A program made the position numbers and the translations under genes. 64,000 nt of DNA, from NCBI RefSeq assembly GCF_020164955.1, contig NZ_JAIUHG010000002.1, forward strand, positions 124,001 through 188,000, given 5' to 3'. This DNA is from Mesorhizobium sp. CA8. Its GTDB lineage: Bacteria; Pseudomonadota; Alphaproteobacteria; Rhizobiales; Rhizobiaceae. The first letter of the stretch is position 1, and every line of letters begins with the position of its first letter. Under the pieces are notes generated by a model that searched no databases, was not told where the DNA came from, and saw only the letters and a program-made list of their open reading frames with translations. Below, one piece after another: positions 28,501 to 36,885 of the stretch.

Positions 28501-28689
28501 CAGCAGGCGCTCGGAATCCTCCGGCGAAATGCCCTGATAGATCAGGCTGACATACATCATCGGAATCGGAACGTCGGGCTCCGCTTCCTTGGGCGTCGAC
28601 TGATAGGCGACCCAGCCCGCGACGACCAGGAACAGCAGCGCCGAAATCGTGAGGCGGGCATTGTTGATGGCGAGTCTGACGATATCCAT
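25513..28689 (-). CDS. RND family efflux pump, inner-membrane subunit
   Basis: 1058 residues, normal length. Proton-driven AcrB-like transporter with twelve membrane segments and two large periplasmic loops. The acidic proton-relay pair is at about 397-398 (V-G-M-L-V-D-D-A-I-I-V). The second membrane half has the matching G-V-V-V-N-N-N-I-V-L-I-D. The N-terminus (I-N-N-A-R-L-T, then P-K-E-A-E-P-D-V, I-P-M-M-Y-V) resembles the less-studied pumps near the metal/solvent group rather than AcrB itself. The C-terminus has a basic tail. Second gene after the adaptor, 74 bases apart. Substrate unknown. Confidence 0.94.
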   Translation of the reverse strand: MDIVRLAINNARLTISALLFLVVAGWVAYQSTPKEAEPDVPIPMMYVSLIYQGISPEDSERLLLRPMESKLKSLKGLKEMRSAAFQGGGYVLVEFQPQTDLATALQDTRSKVQDAKADLPQAAEEPTVNEVNVSEFPVLVVTLSGDVPERVLTSAARELRDRIEEVPGVLEGSLQGARDDLVEVVVDPVKLSSYGLQLDQVIQGVASSNSLVAAGNLEGSEGKYAVKVPSLIEKPEDVANLPVVATPNAVVQAKDIATIRSTFKDAETVTRLDGRPAIAIEVKKRIGANLIDTLAHVREVSDNFIKTMPEGMHVTYTQDKSVFVNELLGDLQNHVMIAVILVFIVILYALSGRASLLIGLAIPSSFLMGILLLAMMGYTINMIVLFSLILAVGMLVDDAIIVTEFAERRMSEGMPKADAFALAAKRMAGPVIAATMTRIAAFSPLLFWPGIIGDFMKYMPITLIVTLSASMLYALVFAPTLGAIFAKAPEHHEEGNRDGWYMAVVKQAVRFPITVILLTVGLLVGVGFAYSKYGAGVEFFPSVEPDYGLLYVHARGNLSLAEMDAATKTAENRLLGWPGVKSVYTRVGKTQGGGQDIPEDVVGVIQYEFVDWRERKSANQILDDLRGVMAGIPGVDVEVRVPEAGPPTGKPIQIRLSAADPAGLDDKARAVAARVAKIPNVIDISDGLPPPGVDWAIEVDRAKAAQYGISPTSVGTVVQLVTNGLKLSEYRPAGADDAVDIRLRLPEDRRTLSTLDELRVQTSQGSVPISNFVVRKPEPTVGILNRIDGARTVVVQANVSAGAQVAAVQAEVTKAVADMDLGSGIRWKLAGSNEDSAEASAFLGKAFGAAIFLIFLVLLAQFNKFTSVWLVLSCVVMATIGVFLGLLLTGEAFGIVMSGIGVIALAGVVVNNNIVLIDTYDRLREEGWDKMDAVLQTCRERARPVVLTAVSAILGVLPIAFGLGLEIFHHETTINAPSTQWWISLSSAIVFGLSFATLLTLVVTPSMLMVFTRAKVKPGQRRGWFSRLFRRGKGKIATDEPAKETGAEPEVAFPKAAE

Positions 28690-28763
28690 GACTTCGGCCT
28701 GTAATGCTTCGGGGGCTGCGGACTGCCATCGCCGGATTGGTCCGGCGACAGACGCGTCCTGCT

Positions 28764-29957
28764 TTACTGCGTGCCGGCGGTGGCTTCGCCGATCAGCTTG
28801 TTGATGGTCGCCTGGTCGGCCTCGACGGGCTTCACCAGGTCGCCTTCCTTCACCAGCTCCTGGCCGGCGACGATGATGCGCGCATCTTCCGGAATGCCGC
28901 CCAGCACCAGGCCGTGCGGCGTGTCGTCGACCAGGTCGATCGGGAAGAACGCCACCTTGTCGTCCTTGCCGACGGCGCGGATGCCGAGGTCGCCCTTGTC
29001 GCCCAGCGTCACCACCGAGCGCGGCAGCATGACCGCGTTGGTCGGCTCGGCGCTGAGCGTGATCTCGGCCGTCATGCCGGCGGGAATGGAGCCGTCGGCA
29101 TTGGGGATCGCCACTTCGACGCGGAAGGTGCGGGTCTGCGCCGAGGCATCGCGGCTGATGTAGCGAACCGTGCCGGTGACCTTCTGGTCGTTGACCAGGC
29201 GCACATCGGCCTGGTTGCCGATCTTGACGTAGCGCAGGTCGCGCTCACTGATCTCGCCGCGGGCGATCACCGGATCGAGCTTCAGGACCGTCGCCACCTC
29301 GCCGCCCTGCATGACCGAGCTGCCGAGCTCCACCGGGATGCGGTCAATGACACCGTCGAACGGCGCCTTGACCTCGTTGCGGTCGAGTTCGGCCTGCGCG
29401 GTGTCGAGCTGCGATTGCGCCTGCGTCAGGTTGGAGCGGGCGGTGTCGAGTTGCAGCTTCGGCAGGTTGCCGGTCTTGGCCAGGCGCTCGGCGGCGTCGA
29501 GCTCCGCCTTGCGCTGCACCAAGAGCTGCCTGGCGTTCTCGACATTGGAGATCTTCTCCTCGGCCGCGAGCATCAGCACGAGATCGCCGGTCTTGACGCG
29601 GTCGCCCTGCTTGACCGGCAGCTTTTCGATGACGCCGGCGACACGCGTCGCGAGCACGGCGCGCTTGTCGGCTTCGGTCAGGCCGGAGATGCGGATCGCT
29701 CGCGCATATGTCTTGCGCGGCGGCGTGACCACCGCGACGGTGCGAGGCGCAGCCTTCGGCTCGGCCTCGGCCTTGTTCGGCTTGGCGGCCTCCGGCTTGC
29801 CGGCGTCAGCCTGTTTGTCGGTGGTAAGCGACTTGTCGGTGGTGACCGACTTGTCGGCAGCGCTGCCGACGGATGAAAACTCGCCCGTTCCCATCCAGGC
29901 CGCGAAACCGATGAGCACGGCAATGGCTGCAAGCTTGTGAAACCTGATTTTCGGCAT
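28764..29957 (-). CDS. RND efflux pump periplasmic adaptor (membrane fusion protein)
   Basis: 397 residues. N-terminal membrane anchor (about 8-25), then a Lys/Ala/Asp-rich linker with three near repeats of D-K-S-L/V-T-T-D-K (about 35-48). Next come a lipoyl half-motif (V-K-Q-G-D-R-V-K-T-G-D-L-V), an alpha-hairpin (L-D-A-A-E-R-L through A-Q-A-E-L-D-R-N), K-A-P-F-D-G-V-I-D-R-I and a beta-barrel domain. It links the pump to an outer-membrane channel; no TolC-like gene is in the window. First gene of the two-gene operon. Confidence 0.94.
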   Translation of the reverse strand: MPKIRFHKLAAIAVLIGFAAWMGTGEFSSVGSAADKSVTTDKSLTTDKQADAGKPEAAKPNKAEAEPKAAPRTVAVVTPPRKTYARAIRISGLTEADKRAVLATRVAGVIEKLPVKQGDRVKTGDLVLMLAAEEKISNVENARQLLVQRKAELDAAERLAKTGNLPKLQLDTARSNLTQAQSQLDTAQAELDRNEVKAPFDGVIDRIPVELGSSVMQGGEVATVLKLDPVIARGEISERDLRYVKIGNQADVRLVNDQKVTGTVRYISRDASAQTRTFRVEVAIPNADGSIPAGMTAEITLSAEPTNAVMLPRSVVTLGDKGDLGIRAVGKDDKVAFFPIDLVDDTPHGLVLGGIPEDARIIVAGQELVKEGDLVKPVEADQATINKLIGEATAGTQ

Positions 29958-30311
29958 CGTCGTTTTTCCGTTGCAGGACCTGGCGAGGTCGGCGCTTTCA
30001 AACCCAGGCGCGGCCGATATGGGTGTGCGCGGGGCCTAGTTCAATTTGCCGTGATCGGCAGACGCGCGCTTCTACCTCAAAGTTGCGGCGCAATATAGTC
30101 GGAAAAGTTGCAGGAACATTGCGGTGTGCAATCCTGTGCCTCGACAAAGACGGGCTTTTCTGCAAGCCGGCTGGCTCATTTGCGGGCGCGCCGACAGGTT
30201 TCCCCAAGGTTACTGGCAGCAGCCGTCAGCATGATGCGAGAAATCTTCCATAAGCGGCGGCAACCACCCGCTTGGAGGCAGTCACGCCGCGCCATGCTCG
30301 GGTTGAAGCTG
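29958..30311. other. Intergenic region, 354 bases
   Basis: It lies between the start of the efflux operon and the end of the aldehyde dehydrogenase gene, both minus strand, so it should hold the efflux promoter. I saw no convincing gene, repeat or regulator site. Confidence 0.5.
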
Positions 30312-31733
30312 TCAAGTGATGAAGTTGAGCAGCCGGAAGATCCGCTCGAATGTCCTGCCATAGGGCGGGCGCAGCAAGCCGCCTGCGCTGAGCTTCGACT
30401 GGATGAAGATCGGCTTTTCCTTACTGAAGGTGCGGAACCCCCATTCGCCGTGATAGGCGCCGGTGCCGCTCTCGCCGACGCCGCCGAAGGGCTGTCGCTC
30501 CTGCACCAGATGCAGCATGCAGTCATTGATCGTGACGCCGCCAGCCATCGTTTCGCGCATCACCCTTTGGCGGTTGGCGCTGTCACTGCCGAACCAGTAG
30601 AGCGCCAGCGGCCGCTCGCCCCGGTTGACATGCTCTATGGCCTCGTCGACCGCGCCATATTCGACGATCGGCAGGACCGGCCCGAAAATCTCCTCGCGCA
30701 TCAGCCGCAGAGTCTCGCCGGCGTTGCGCACCAGCACCGGCGCCATCTTGCGATCGCTGACGCCGAGCTTCTCGTTGGCCGGATTGACCTCGATGATGTC
30801 TGCGCCGCTGTCGCGGGCCTCCGCGACCATGTCGCTCAGCCGCCGGTGATGCCGCTCGCTGACTATCGCTGTGTAGTCGGGATTGTCGCAAAGGCGCGGA
30901 TAGAGCTTGGCCATTGCGACCGCGACCTTCGCCGCGATCGCCGCGCCCTTCCCTCGCGGAACCATCAGATAGTCCGGCGCGATGCAGGTCTGGCCGGCAT
31001 TGAGCAGCTTGCCATAGGCGACGCTGGCAACCGCCGCGTCGAGGTCGCAGGACGGATCGAAGATCGCCGGCGACTTGCCGCCGAGCTCGAGCGTCACCGG
31101 CGTCAGATTGGCAGCGGCGGCTAGGGCCACCTGGCGGCCGACGGCGGTCGAGCCGGTGAACAGGAGATGGTCGAAAGGCAGCGACACGAAGGCCTTGCCG
31201 ACCTCCGCGTCCCCGATCATCACGCTGACCTCGTCGGCGGCGAAATATTTTTCGATCAGACTGGCGAGCAGGTCCGAAAATTTCGGCGTCAGTTCCGACG
31301 GCTTGATCATAACGCGGTTGCCGGCAGCGAGCGCCGCGGTCGCCGGCGCGACGGCGAGCTGGAACGGGTAATTCCAGGGCGAGACGATGCCGACGACGCC
31401 GAGCGGCTGCGGCAAGAGGCGGTTGCGTCCAGGCAGGAAGGGCAGGCTGGTGGCGACGCGGCGCTCGCGCATCCAGGCGCCGAGACGCGACAGCGCGTGC
31501 CTGATGCCGGCGCGCACGACGAACAATTCGGCAAGCCGCGTTTCCTCAGCCGAGCGGGCGGAGAAATCGCTGTCGATCGCCGCGCAGATCTCGGCCTCGT
31601 GCTTTTCGGTGAGCGCCAAGAGCCGCTTCAGCCGGTCCTTGCGCACGTCCAGCGTCGGGAACGGCTCCTTCTCGAAGGCCCTGCACTGTGCTTCAAACCT
31701 GACCCCGAGAGCGTTCTGTCTGGTCTGCAGCAC
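30312..31733 (-). CDS. Aldehyde dehydrogenase, coniferyl-aldehyde-dehydrogenase-like
   Basis: 473 residues from GTG 31733, chosen for the AAGGGGAGG site six bases upstream; an ATG-started frame to 31919 would add 62 unstructured residues. NAD(P)-dependent oxidation of an aldehyde. Seen: S-P-W-N-Y-P-F near 118, E-L-G-G-K-S-P with catalytic Glu 216, and G-Q-T-C with catalytic Cys 250. The C-terminal hydrophobic/aromatic end and overall style (T-I-N-D-C-M-L-H, G-A-Y-H-G-E-W-G-F) match the CalB/YwdH-like group acting on long or aromatic aldehydes. Single gene. Confidence 0.92.
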   Translation of the reverse strand: MLQTRQNALGVRFEAQCRAFEKEPFPTLDVRKDRLKRLLALTEKHEAEICAAIDSDFSARSAEETRLAELFVVRAGIRHALSRLGAWMRERRVATSLPFLPGRNRLLPQPLGVVGIVSPWNYPFQLAVAPATAALAAGNRVMIKPSELTPKFSDLLASLIEKYFAADEVSVMIGDAEVGKAFVSLPFDHLLFTGSTAVGRQVALAAAANLTPVTLELGGKSPAIFDPSCDLDAAVASVAYGKLLNAGQTCIAPDYLMVPRGKGAAIAAKVAVAMAKLYPRLCDNPDYTAIVSERHHRRLSDMVAEARDSGADIIEVNPANEKLGVSDRKMAPVLVRNAGETLRLMREEIFGPVLPIVEYGAVDEAIEHVNRGERPLALYWFGSDSANRQRVMRETMAGGVTINDCMLHLVQERQPFGGVGESGTGAYHGEWGFRTFSKEKPIFIQSKLSAGGLLRPPYGRTFERIFRLLNFIT

Positions 31734-32034
31734 CGCGACCTCCCCTTTACGTTCAGGTAAGTTACATCGCCCCGACAACCGAATCCAGCATTGCCCGGTT
31801 CCGCTGGGGAATGATGAGGCAATCGCCCCATCCAAGCGCCTCAAATATGCCGCTTGGCACCTGCCAACCACATAGGAACGCCGTTGGTCCGCAATCAGCC
31901 CTTTTCGCTGTTCATGCATTCATTGGGCGTGCGTAAACGGTCTTTGACGATGGTGCGGCTCGTGACAAAAACCGCAAGATCGGTCGAGCGCCTCATGTCC
32001 GCGCGGCTTAGCTGGTGCTGCCACGGAGAATAAA
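31734..32034. other. Intergenic region, 301 bases, divergent promoters
   Basis: It separates the divergent aldehyde dehydrogenase and AraC genes and must hold both promoters. I found no clear palindrome or -35/-10 pair. Confidence 0.4.
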
Positions 32035-32922
32035 ATGATGAAGGCGGCGGTTCATAACCACCATGCCAGGATGCAGCGGGTGCTGGATCACATAGACCGG
32101 AATCTGGACGACGATTTGGACCTGGACGCGCTGAGCGGAGTCGCAGCCTATTCGAAATATCATTTCCACCGGCAGTTCACGGCGACCTTCGGACTGTCAG
32201 TGCATCGTTACATCCAGCTCGCCCGCATGAAGCGCGCTTCATCCCGGCTGGGCTATGTGGACGCCGAAAGCGTCACGGATATAGCGATGGATGCCGGCTA
32301 CGACGCACCGGATGCCTTCGCCCGCGCCTTTCGTCAACGTTGCGGGCAATCGCCTTCGTCGTTCCGGAAATCTCCCGATTGGGGGTCGTGGCTGATGGCC
32401 TTCGGGCCTCTCGACAACGCCAGGAGAAAGCTCATGCAGATAATCTTTACGCCGGAAGACGTAACGATCCGCGACATGCCTCCCACCCCGGTGGCGATCA
32501 TGGAACATCGCGGCGATCGGGCGGCGCTCGGCGACACCATCCAGCGGTTCATTGCCTGGCGCAAGGCAGCCGGCCTGTCGCCCGAGACAAACCCGACCTT
32601 CAACATCTTCCGGTCCGAGAGATGTCCCGCTGTCGCAGCCGACTACAGCATGGACATCTGCGTCGGCACCGACCAGCCGATCGACGCTGGCGACAAGCAG
32701 ATGAAGGCCGGCGTGATTCCCGGCGGACGCTGCGCCGTGCTGCGCTACCCCAGCAACACCAACAATCTGGAGCCGGCAGCACTCTACCTTTATCGCGAAT
32801 GGCTTCCGGCCAGCGGCGAGGAAGCACGCGATTTTCCGATCTATTGCCAGCGACGGCTGTCCTTCCTTCCGGAGCTCTCGGTGCCCGAGATTGTCGTCGA
32901 GCTCTTTCTGCCACTGAAGTAG
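32035..32922 (+). CDS. AraC-type regulator with GyrI-like effector domain
   Basis: 295 residues. The DNA-binding domain is N-terminal: two helix-turn-helix units at about 12-110 (L-S-G-V-A-A-Y-S-K-Y-H-F-H-R-Q-F and I-A-M-D-A-G-Y-D-A-P-D-A-F-A-R-A-F-R). The C-terminal 155 residues form a GyrI/SOUL-like small-molecule-binding domain (I-R-D-M-P-P-T-P-V-A-I-M-E-H-R-G-D, then G-G-R-C-A-V-L-R-Y). This is the Rob/SbmC-like layout linked to stress or multidrug responses. It may control the divergent aldehyde dehydrogenase gene; that is inference from position. Confidence 0.92.
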   Translation: MMKAAVHNHHARMQRVLDHIDRNLDDDLDLDALSGVAAYSKYHFHRQFTATFGLSVHRYIQLARMKRASSRLGYVDAESVTDIAMDAGYDAPDAFARAFRQRCGQSPSSFRKSPDWGSWLMAFGPLDNARRKLMQIIFTPEDVTIRDMPPTPVAIMEHRGDRAALGDTIQRFIAWRKAAGLSPETNPTFNIFRSERCPAVAADYSMDICVGTDQPIDAGDKQMKAGVIPGGRCAVLRYPSNTNNLEPAALYLYREWLPASGEEARDFPIYCQRRLSFLPELSVPEIVVELFLPLK

Positions 32923-33014
32923 CGCCGCCCTCTGACAGCGGCTTGTCCCCTGCGATCGCAACGGACCGGCCGCTGTCCACGCTGTCTCGGCCTCGCGGGT
33001 TCAAGACCTTGCAA

Positions 33015-34145
33015 TCAGGCGCGGCGGCGCGCGGATTCCGGCTTGATGCGCGCTGCCAGGAACTCCTTGACGCGACGCCCGGGCGCCGGGCCGCGCAGCG
33101 GCTTGAAGCCGTCGTCGAGCTCGCCTGAAAGATCGAGCGTGGCATGCTGGCCGACGGCGTCGTAATTCTCTTCCAGCCAGTCGCTGGCCGCGCTGCGGCC
33201 GAGGTCGCGCAGATAGGCGATGAAAGCCCATTCGGCATTGATCTTGGACGACGCGGAGAGGTCCTTGAAAGCCTCGTCGGCATCGATGCGGTGCATGCGG
33301 ATGTCGCGGTATTCGCCATGCGGCAGGCGTCCGGCCGCGATCAGTTCCTTGACGAAGGCGATCGAGCGGAATTCACGCAGCAGCCCGGCGTTGAAGGTAA
33401 TCTCGTCGATGCGGTTCTGGATCTCGTTGGCGCTTTTCGGCGTGCCTTCGCGCACGACCGGATTGATCTGCACCAGGAGCACGTCCTCTGTCGCCGCCGT
33501 CTTGAAGAACGGATAGAGCGCCGGATTGCCGCCATAGCCGCCATCCCAATAGGGCACGCCCTTGATCTCGACGGCGCGGAACAATTGCGGCAGGCAGGCC
33601 GAGGCCATCACCGTGTCGAGGTCGATCTCGCCGTCGGAGAAGACGCGCAACTGTCCGGTCTCAACATTGGTCGCCGAAATGAACAGCTCCATCGACTTGC
33701 AGGCGTGCACATTGCCGAAGTCGATCTCCTTGGCCACCACATCGCGCAGCGGGTTGAGGCCGAGCGGATTGGCGACATAGGGCGAAAACACCCGCGACAT
33801 CGTGTCGAAGAAGAAATAGCCGGGCGTATTCTCGATCGACCAGTTGCCCCAGACCACGTCCCACGGCATGCGCTGCACCGGACTGAAACGCCCCTTCGAG
33901 GCCACCGCCCGCCAGAAATCGTCGAGCTTCTTGCGCGCGCCTTCCACGCCGCCCCGGACAAATCCGTCGGCCAGCGCCACCGCGTTCATGGCGCCCGCGC
34001 TGGTGCCGGACACCGCCGCGATCTCCAGCCGCCCATCCTCCAGCAGCCGGTCGAGCACGCCCCAGGAAAAGGCGCCATGCGAGCCGCCGCCCTGCAGCGC
34101 GATGTTGATCTTCTTCTTTTCCTCCGCCTTGCCGTTCTTCGCCAT
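33015..34145 (-). CDS. Patatin-like phospholipase family protein
   Basis: 376 residues from ATG 34145 (M-A-K-N-G-K-A). Acyl hydrolase fold with the Ser-Asp dyad: oxyanion loop G-G-G-S-H-G at 19-24, G-T-S-A-G with nucleophile Ser 49, and D-G-G near residue 200 (W-D-G-G-Y-G-G-N-P). There is no signal peptide; the N-terminus is Lys-rich. Likely cytosolic or membrane-surface lipase. It resembles long patatin-like proteins found near PHA genes in rhizobia, but a PHA depolymerase role is not shown. A start at 34193 is in frame. Confidence 0.92.
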   Translation of the reverse strand: MAKNGKAEEKKKINIALQGGGSHGAFSWGVLDRLLEDGRLEIAAVSGTSAGAMNAVALADGFVRGGVEGARKKLDDFWRAVASKGRFSPVQRMPWDVVWGNWSIENTPGYFFFDTMSRVFSPYVANPLGLNPLRDVVAKEIDFGNVHACKSMELFISATNVETGQLRVFSDGEIDLDTVMASACLPQLFRAVEIKGVPYWDGGYGGNPALYPFFKTAATEDVLLVQINPVVREGTPKSANEIQNRIDEITFNAGLLREFRSIAFVKELIAAGRLPHGEYRDIRMHRIDADEAFKDLSASSKINAEWAFIAYLRDLGRSAASDWLEENYDAVGQHATLDLSGELDDGFKPLRGPAPGRRVKEFLAARIKPESARRRA

Positions 34146-34345
34146 GGCGTTCCTTGTCTCGATGCGCCGGCCTACCGCTGCCTCATTTTGCACGGAGACG
34201 GCGCAGTCAGCCTATGTTGCAGTGCAGCATATAGGGGCGTACCAAGGCAAGAACACGAACACACAAGCGTGATCGGATGAAATTTCGGAGAGATCTTTCC
34301 TCGCCCTACGAAGTGGGACCGCTTTGCGGGGCGAAGAACTGCTTC

Positions 34346-35431
34346 TCAGGCCACGAGATCGGGCACCGGCCCGACATAGCGCGACTGCGGCCGGATGAGC
34401 CGTCCGGTCGCCTGCTGCTCGCGGGCGTGCGCAATCCAGCCGGCAACGCGGCCGGCGGCAAAGACGTTGGAGAACGCCTCTTTCGGGAAGCCGACCGCTT
34501 CCAACAGAAGCGCGGTATAGAACTCGACGTTGGTCTGGATCGAGCGCTGCGGCTTGGCGATCCTCAGCACCTCAAGCGCCGCCTGCTCCACAGTCTCGGC
34601 GAAGGCCAGCCGGCTGCCGGTTTCGCTGCGCGAGCCGAGCTGCCGCACGACCGCCTTCAGCGCGTCGGCGCGCGGGTCGCGCACGCGGTAGATGCGATGG
34701 CCGAAGCCCATGATGCGCTCGCCATGCGCGATCTCTTTACGCAGCCAGGCCGTGGCGTCGCCACTGGCCTCGATGGCGTCCAGCATCTCGATCACCGGCC
34801 CGGGCGCACCGCCATGCAGCGGCCCTTTCAGTGCGCCGAGCCCGGCCAGGATCGCCGAGGTCAGCCCGGCCTGGGTCGAGGCCACCACGCGCGTCGCGAA
34901 GGTTGAGGCGTTGAGCCCGTGGTCGCAGACCGTCACCAGATAGCTGTCGAGCGCCTTGGCAAGCGCCGGCGAGGCGGCGCCGGAGAGCATCCGTAGCATA
35001 TCGCCCGCATGATCGGCTTTTTCGTCGGGGACGACCGGCGTCTCGCCCCGGCCAAGCTGCAGCAGCGCCGGCGTCAGCACCGCCGGCGCCGCGATCAGCC
35101 TGAGCGCATCGGCAAGACTATCGCCATCCGGCAGGACGGCCATGCCGGCCCTCATGCCGCTGTAGATGTCGAGCGGCGCAAGCTGGGCAAGCATCGGCTG
35201 CACGCGATCAAATACTTCAACCCGCGCCTTGCCGATCGCCTTCTCCAGTTCGGCATCGCTCGGAGGGTCGTCGAAGAAGCCGTCGAACAGCAGCCGCACC
35301 ACCTGCGCGTAGCGCCGGCGGCCGGCGAGTTCCATCAGCGAATGGCCGCGGATGGTGAGGTGCCCGCCCACACCATCGACATCGGAAAGCACTGTGTCTG
35401 CCGCCACAACATCGTCGAGCCCATTTGCCAT
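34346..35431 (-). CDS. Citrate synthase family protein, catalytic-Asp position Glu
   Basis: 361 residues from ATG 35431, with AAGGAGA upstream. Citrate-synthase fold: D-H-G-L-N-A-S at 170-176, G-P-L-H-G-G with His 206 and G-F-G-H-R-I-Y with His 245, followed by D-P-R-A. The place of the catalytic Asp (N-V-D-F) is N-V-E-F-Y, Glu 303, which occurs in some family members. The C-terminal R-L-I-R-P-Q-S-R-Y-V-G-P binds CoA. It could be a citrate, 2-methylcitrate or other Claisen-type synthase. Divergent from a homologue that carries a DNA-binding domain; a main gltA is expected elsewhere. Confidence 0.9.
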   Translation of the reverse strand: MANGLDDVVAADTVLSDVDGVGGHLTIRGHSLMELAGRRRYAQVVRLLFDGFFDDPPSDAELEKAIGKARVEVFDRVQPMLAQLAPLDIYSGMRAGMAVLPDGDSLADALRLIAAPAVLTPALLQLGRGETPVVPDEKADHAGDMLRMLSGAASPALAKALDSYLVTVCDHGLNASTFATRVVASTQAGLTSAILAGLGALKGPLHGGAPGPVIEMLDAIEASGDATAWLRKEIAHGERIMGFGHRIYRVRDPRADALKAVVRQLGSRSETGSRLAFAETVEQAALEVLRIAKPQRSIQTNVEFYTALLLEAVGFPKEAFSNVFAAGRVAGWIAHAREQQATGRLIRPQSRYVGPVPDLVA

Positions 35432-35487
35432 GATCGTCTCCTTGATCTTTTGTGCATGACAATTAATGCTGTGCAATCAATGCATCA

Positions 35488-35501
35488 ATCTTGATCAAGA
35501 T
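35488..35501. promoter_or_regulatory. 14-base palindrome between the divergent citrate-synthase genes
   Basis: ATCTTGATCAAGAT is a perfect palindrome, 20 bases before the plus-strand ATG. Around it (35465-35512) lie further TTGAT/ATCAA words such as ATCAATGCATCAATC. It is a candidate operator for the HTH-carrying homologue; this is inference. Confidence 0.5.
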
Positions 35502-35521
35502 AATCAATGTAAGGCGGGCAA

Positions 35522-36676
35522 ATGACGGAATGGCTGACGCGGGATGAGGCGCTTGAGCGGCTCAACGTCCGTCCACAGACGCTTTATGCCTATGTCAGCC
35601 GCGGCCGCATCGGCATGAAGCCGGACGACGCAGACCCGCGCCGCAGCCAGTACCGCGCCGACGACATCGCCGCGCTCGCCACGCGCCGCGACCGCGGAAG
35701 GAGCCCCCAGGCGATCGCCGAAAGCGCCATCGCCTGGGGCGAGCCGGCGATTCCCACGTCAATCTCCACGGTGCTGCATGGCCGTCTCATCTATCGCGGC
35801 AAGGATGCGGTGGAGCTTTCGGCGACGGCGACACTCGAGGAGACCGCCGGACTGCTGTGGGCCTCCGACCGTCCGGTATCGTTCGCCTCGCTGACCTCTT
35901 CGGCCGCCCGGCAAAGCGGCACGCCGACCGCCTTCGCCAGGCTCTCGGCGCTCGCCGCCGGAGGCTGGTCCTCGCTCGGACGCAGGCCGGCCATGCTGCA
36001 GCAGGACGGCGCCGCCGCGACCAGCGCGCTGGCAACCGCGCTCGGCGCGGCGCCGGGTTCCGAACCCGTGCATATCAGGCTGGCGCAGGGCTGGTCGGTG
36101 GAAGCCGCCGGCGCCGATCTCATCCGCAAGGCGCTGGTGCTTTTGGCCGATCACGAACTCAACGCCTCGACCTTCGCCGCCCGCGTCGCGGCCTCCACCG
36201 GCGCGCCGGTCGCCGCCTGCCTGCTCGCAGGCCTTGCGACGCTGGCCGGCCCGCGCCATGGCGGCGCCGGCGCGGCGGCGATCACGCTTGTCGAGGATGC
36301 CGAGCGGCTGGGTCCGGACGAGGCGATTGCCCGCTGGCTCGCCCATGACCGGCCGCTGCCAAGCTTCGGCCACCCGCTCTATCCGGAAGGCGATCCGCGC
36401 GCCCAAGCGCTGCTGCCCGACCTGGAGATCGATGACGGGATCGTACATCTTCGCGACGCCGTGCTCGCCGCGACCGGGCTGCATCCGAACATCGATTTTG
36501 CGCTGGCCGCGATGACGCGCAGCCTCAGCCTGCCGGCCGATGCACCGTTCCGCCTGTTCGCGCTTGGCCGCAGCGTCGGCTGGACGGCGCATGCCGTCGA
36601 ACAGGTGACCAGCAACAGGCCGATCAGGCCGCGCGCCCGTTACGACGGGCCGGTCGGGATAGAGGCAGACCGATAA
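35522..36676 (+). CDS. Citrate-synthase-like protein with N-terminal MerR-like HTH
   Basis: 384 residues. Residues 1-55 form a MerR/excisionase-like winged helix (L-T-R-D-E-A-L-E-R-L-N-V-R-P-Q-T-L-Y-A-Y, then D-P-R-R-S-Q-Y). The rest is a citrate-synthase fold with D-H-E-L-N-A-S (His 211), G-P-R-H-G-G (His 246), G-H-P-L-Y (His 284) and N-I-D-F (Asp 325). The triad residues are all kept, but G-H-R-V-Y is G-H-P-L-Y, dropping the usual Arg. The fused architecture exists in other proteobacteria; whether such proteins are enzymes, sensors or both is unsettled. Divergent from a partner lacking the HTH. Confidence 0.9.
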   Translation: MTEWLTRDEALERLNVRPQTLYAYVSRGRIGMKPDDADPRRSQYRADDIAALATRRDRGRSPQAIAESAIAWGEPAIPTSISTVLHGRLIYRGKDAVELSATATLEETAGLLWASDRPVSFASLTSSAARQSGTPTAFARLSALAAGGWSSLGRRPAMLQQDGAAATSALATALGAAPGSEPVHIRLAQGWSVEAAGADLIRKALVLLADHELNASTFAARVAASTGAPVAACLLAGLATLAGPRHGGAGAAAITLVEDAERLGPDEAIARWLAHDRPLPSFGHPLYPEGDPRAQALLPDLEIDDGIVHLRDAVLAATGLHPNIDFALAAMTRSLSLPADAPFRLFALGRSVGWTAHAVEQVTSNRPIRPRARYDGPVGIEADR

Positions 36677-36742
36677 CAAACATTTAGCGCCTCGCCGTCG
36701 GGGTGAAGCGCTTGGCGCTTCGCCTTTAGGTGAAACGCGATA

Positions 36743-36884
36743 GGGTGTGTCGAGATTCAGGTCAGGCCGAGTCGAGAACGATGGCTTCCGAGAACCGGAG
36801 CGGAGCGTACTTGAAGTACGTGAGCACCGGAAGCGCAGGAAGCCGCCGTTCGCAGGCCGGCCTCACCTGAATATCGGCACACCC
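36743..36884. repeat. Fold-back repeat, copy B, next to the phaR stop codon
   Basis: 142 bases, same orientation as copy A at 19713-19880. Shared blocks include GGTCAGGCCGAGTC, GAACCGGAGCGGAGCGTACT, TACGTGAGCACCGGAAGCG and GCAGGCCGGCCTCACC. Copy B lacks about 26 bases after the first block. The ends are inverted (GGGTGTGTCGAGATTCAGGT / ACCTGAATATCGGCACACCC). It stops one base before the phaR stop codon on the minus strand. Confidence 0.9.
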
Positions 36885-36885
36885 G

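Noticed and set aside
25442..28729. 1095-codon open frame in another frame of the RND gene
   Set aside because: It is low-complexity Arg/Gly-rich sequence typical of an out-of-frame high-GC reading; the real pump is in a different frame of the same strand.
34346..35431. Main citrate synthase gltA
   Set aside because: The protein is 361 residues rather than about 430 and has the small-type layout with Glu at the catalytic Asp position, so the housekeeping enzyme is probably elsewhere.
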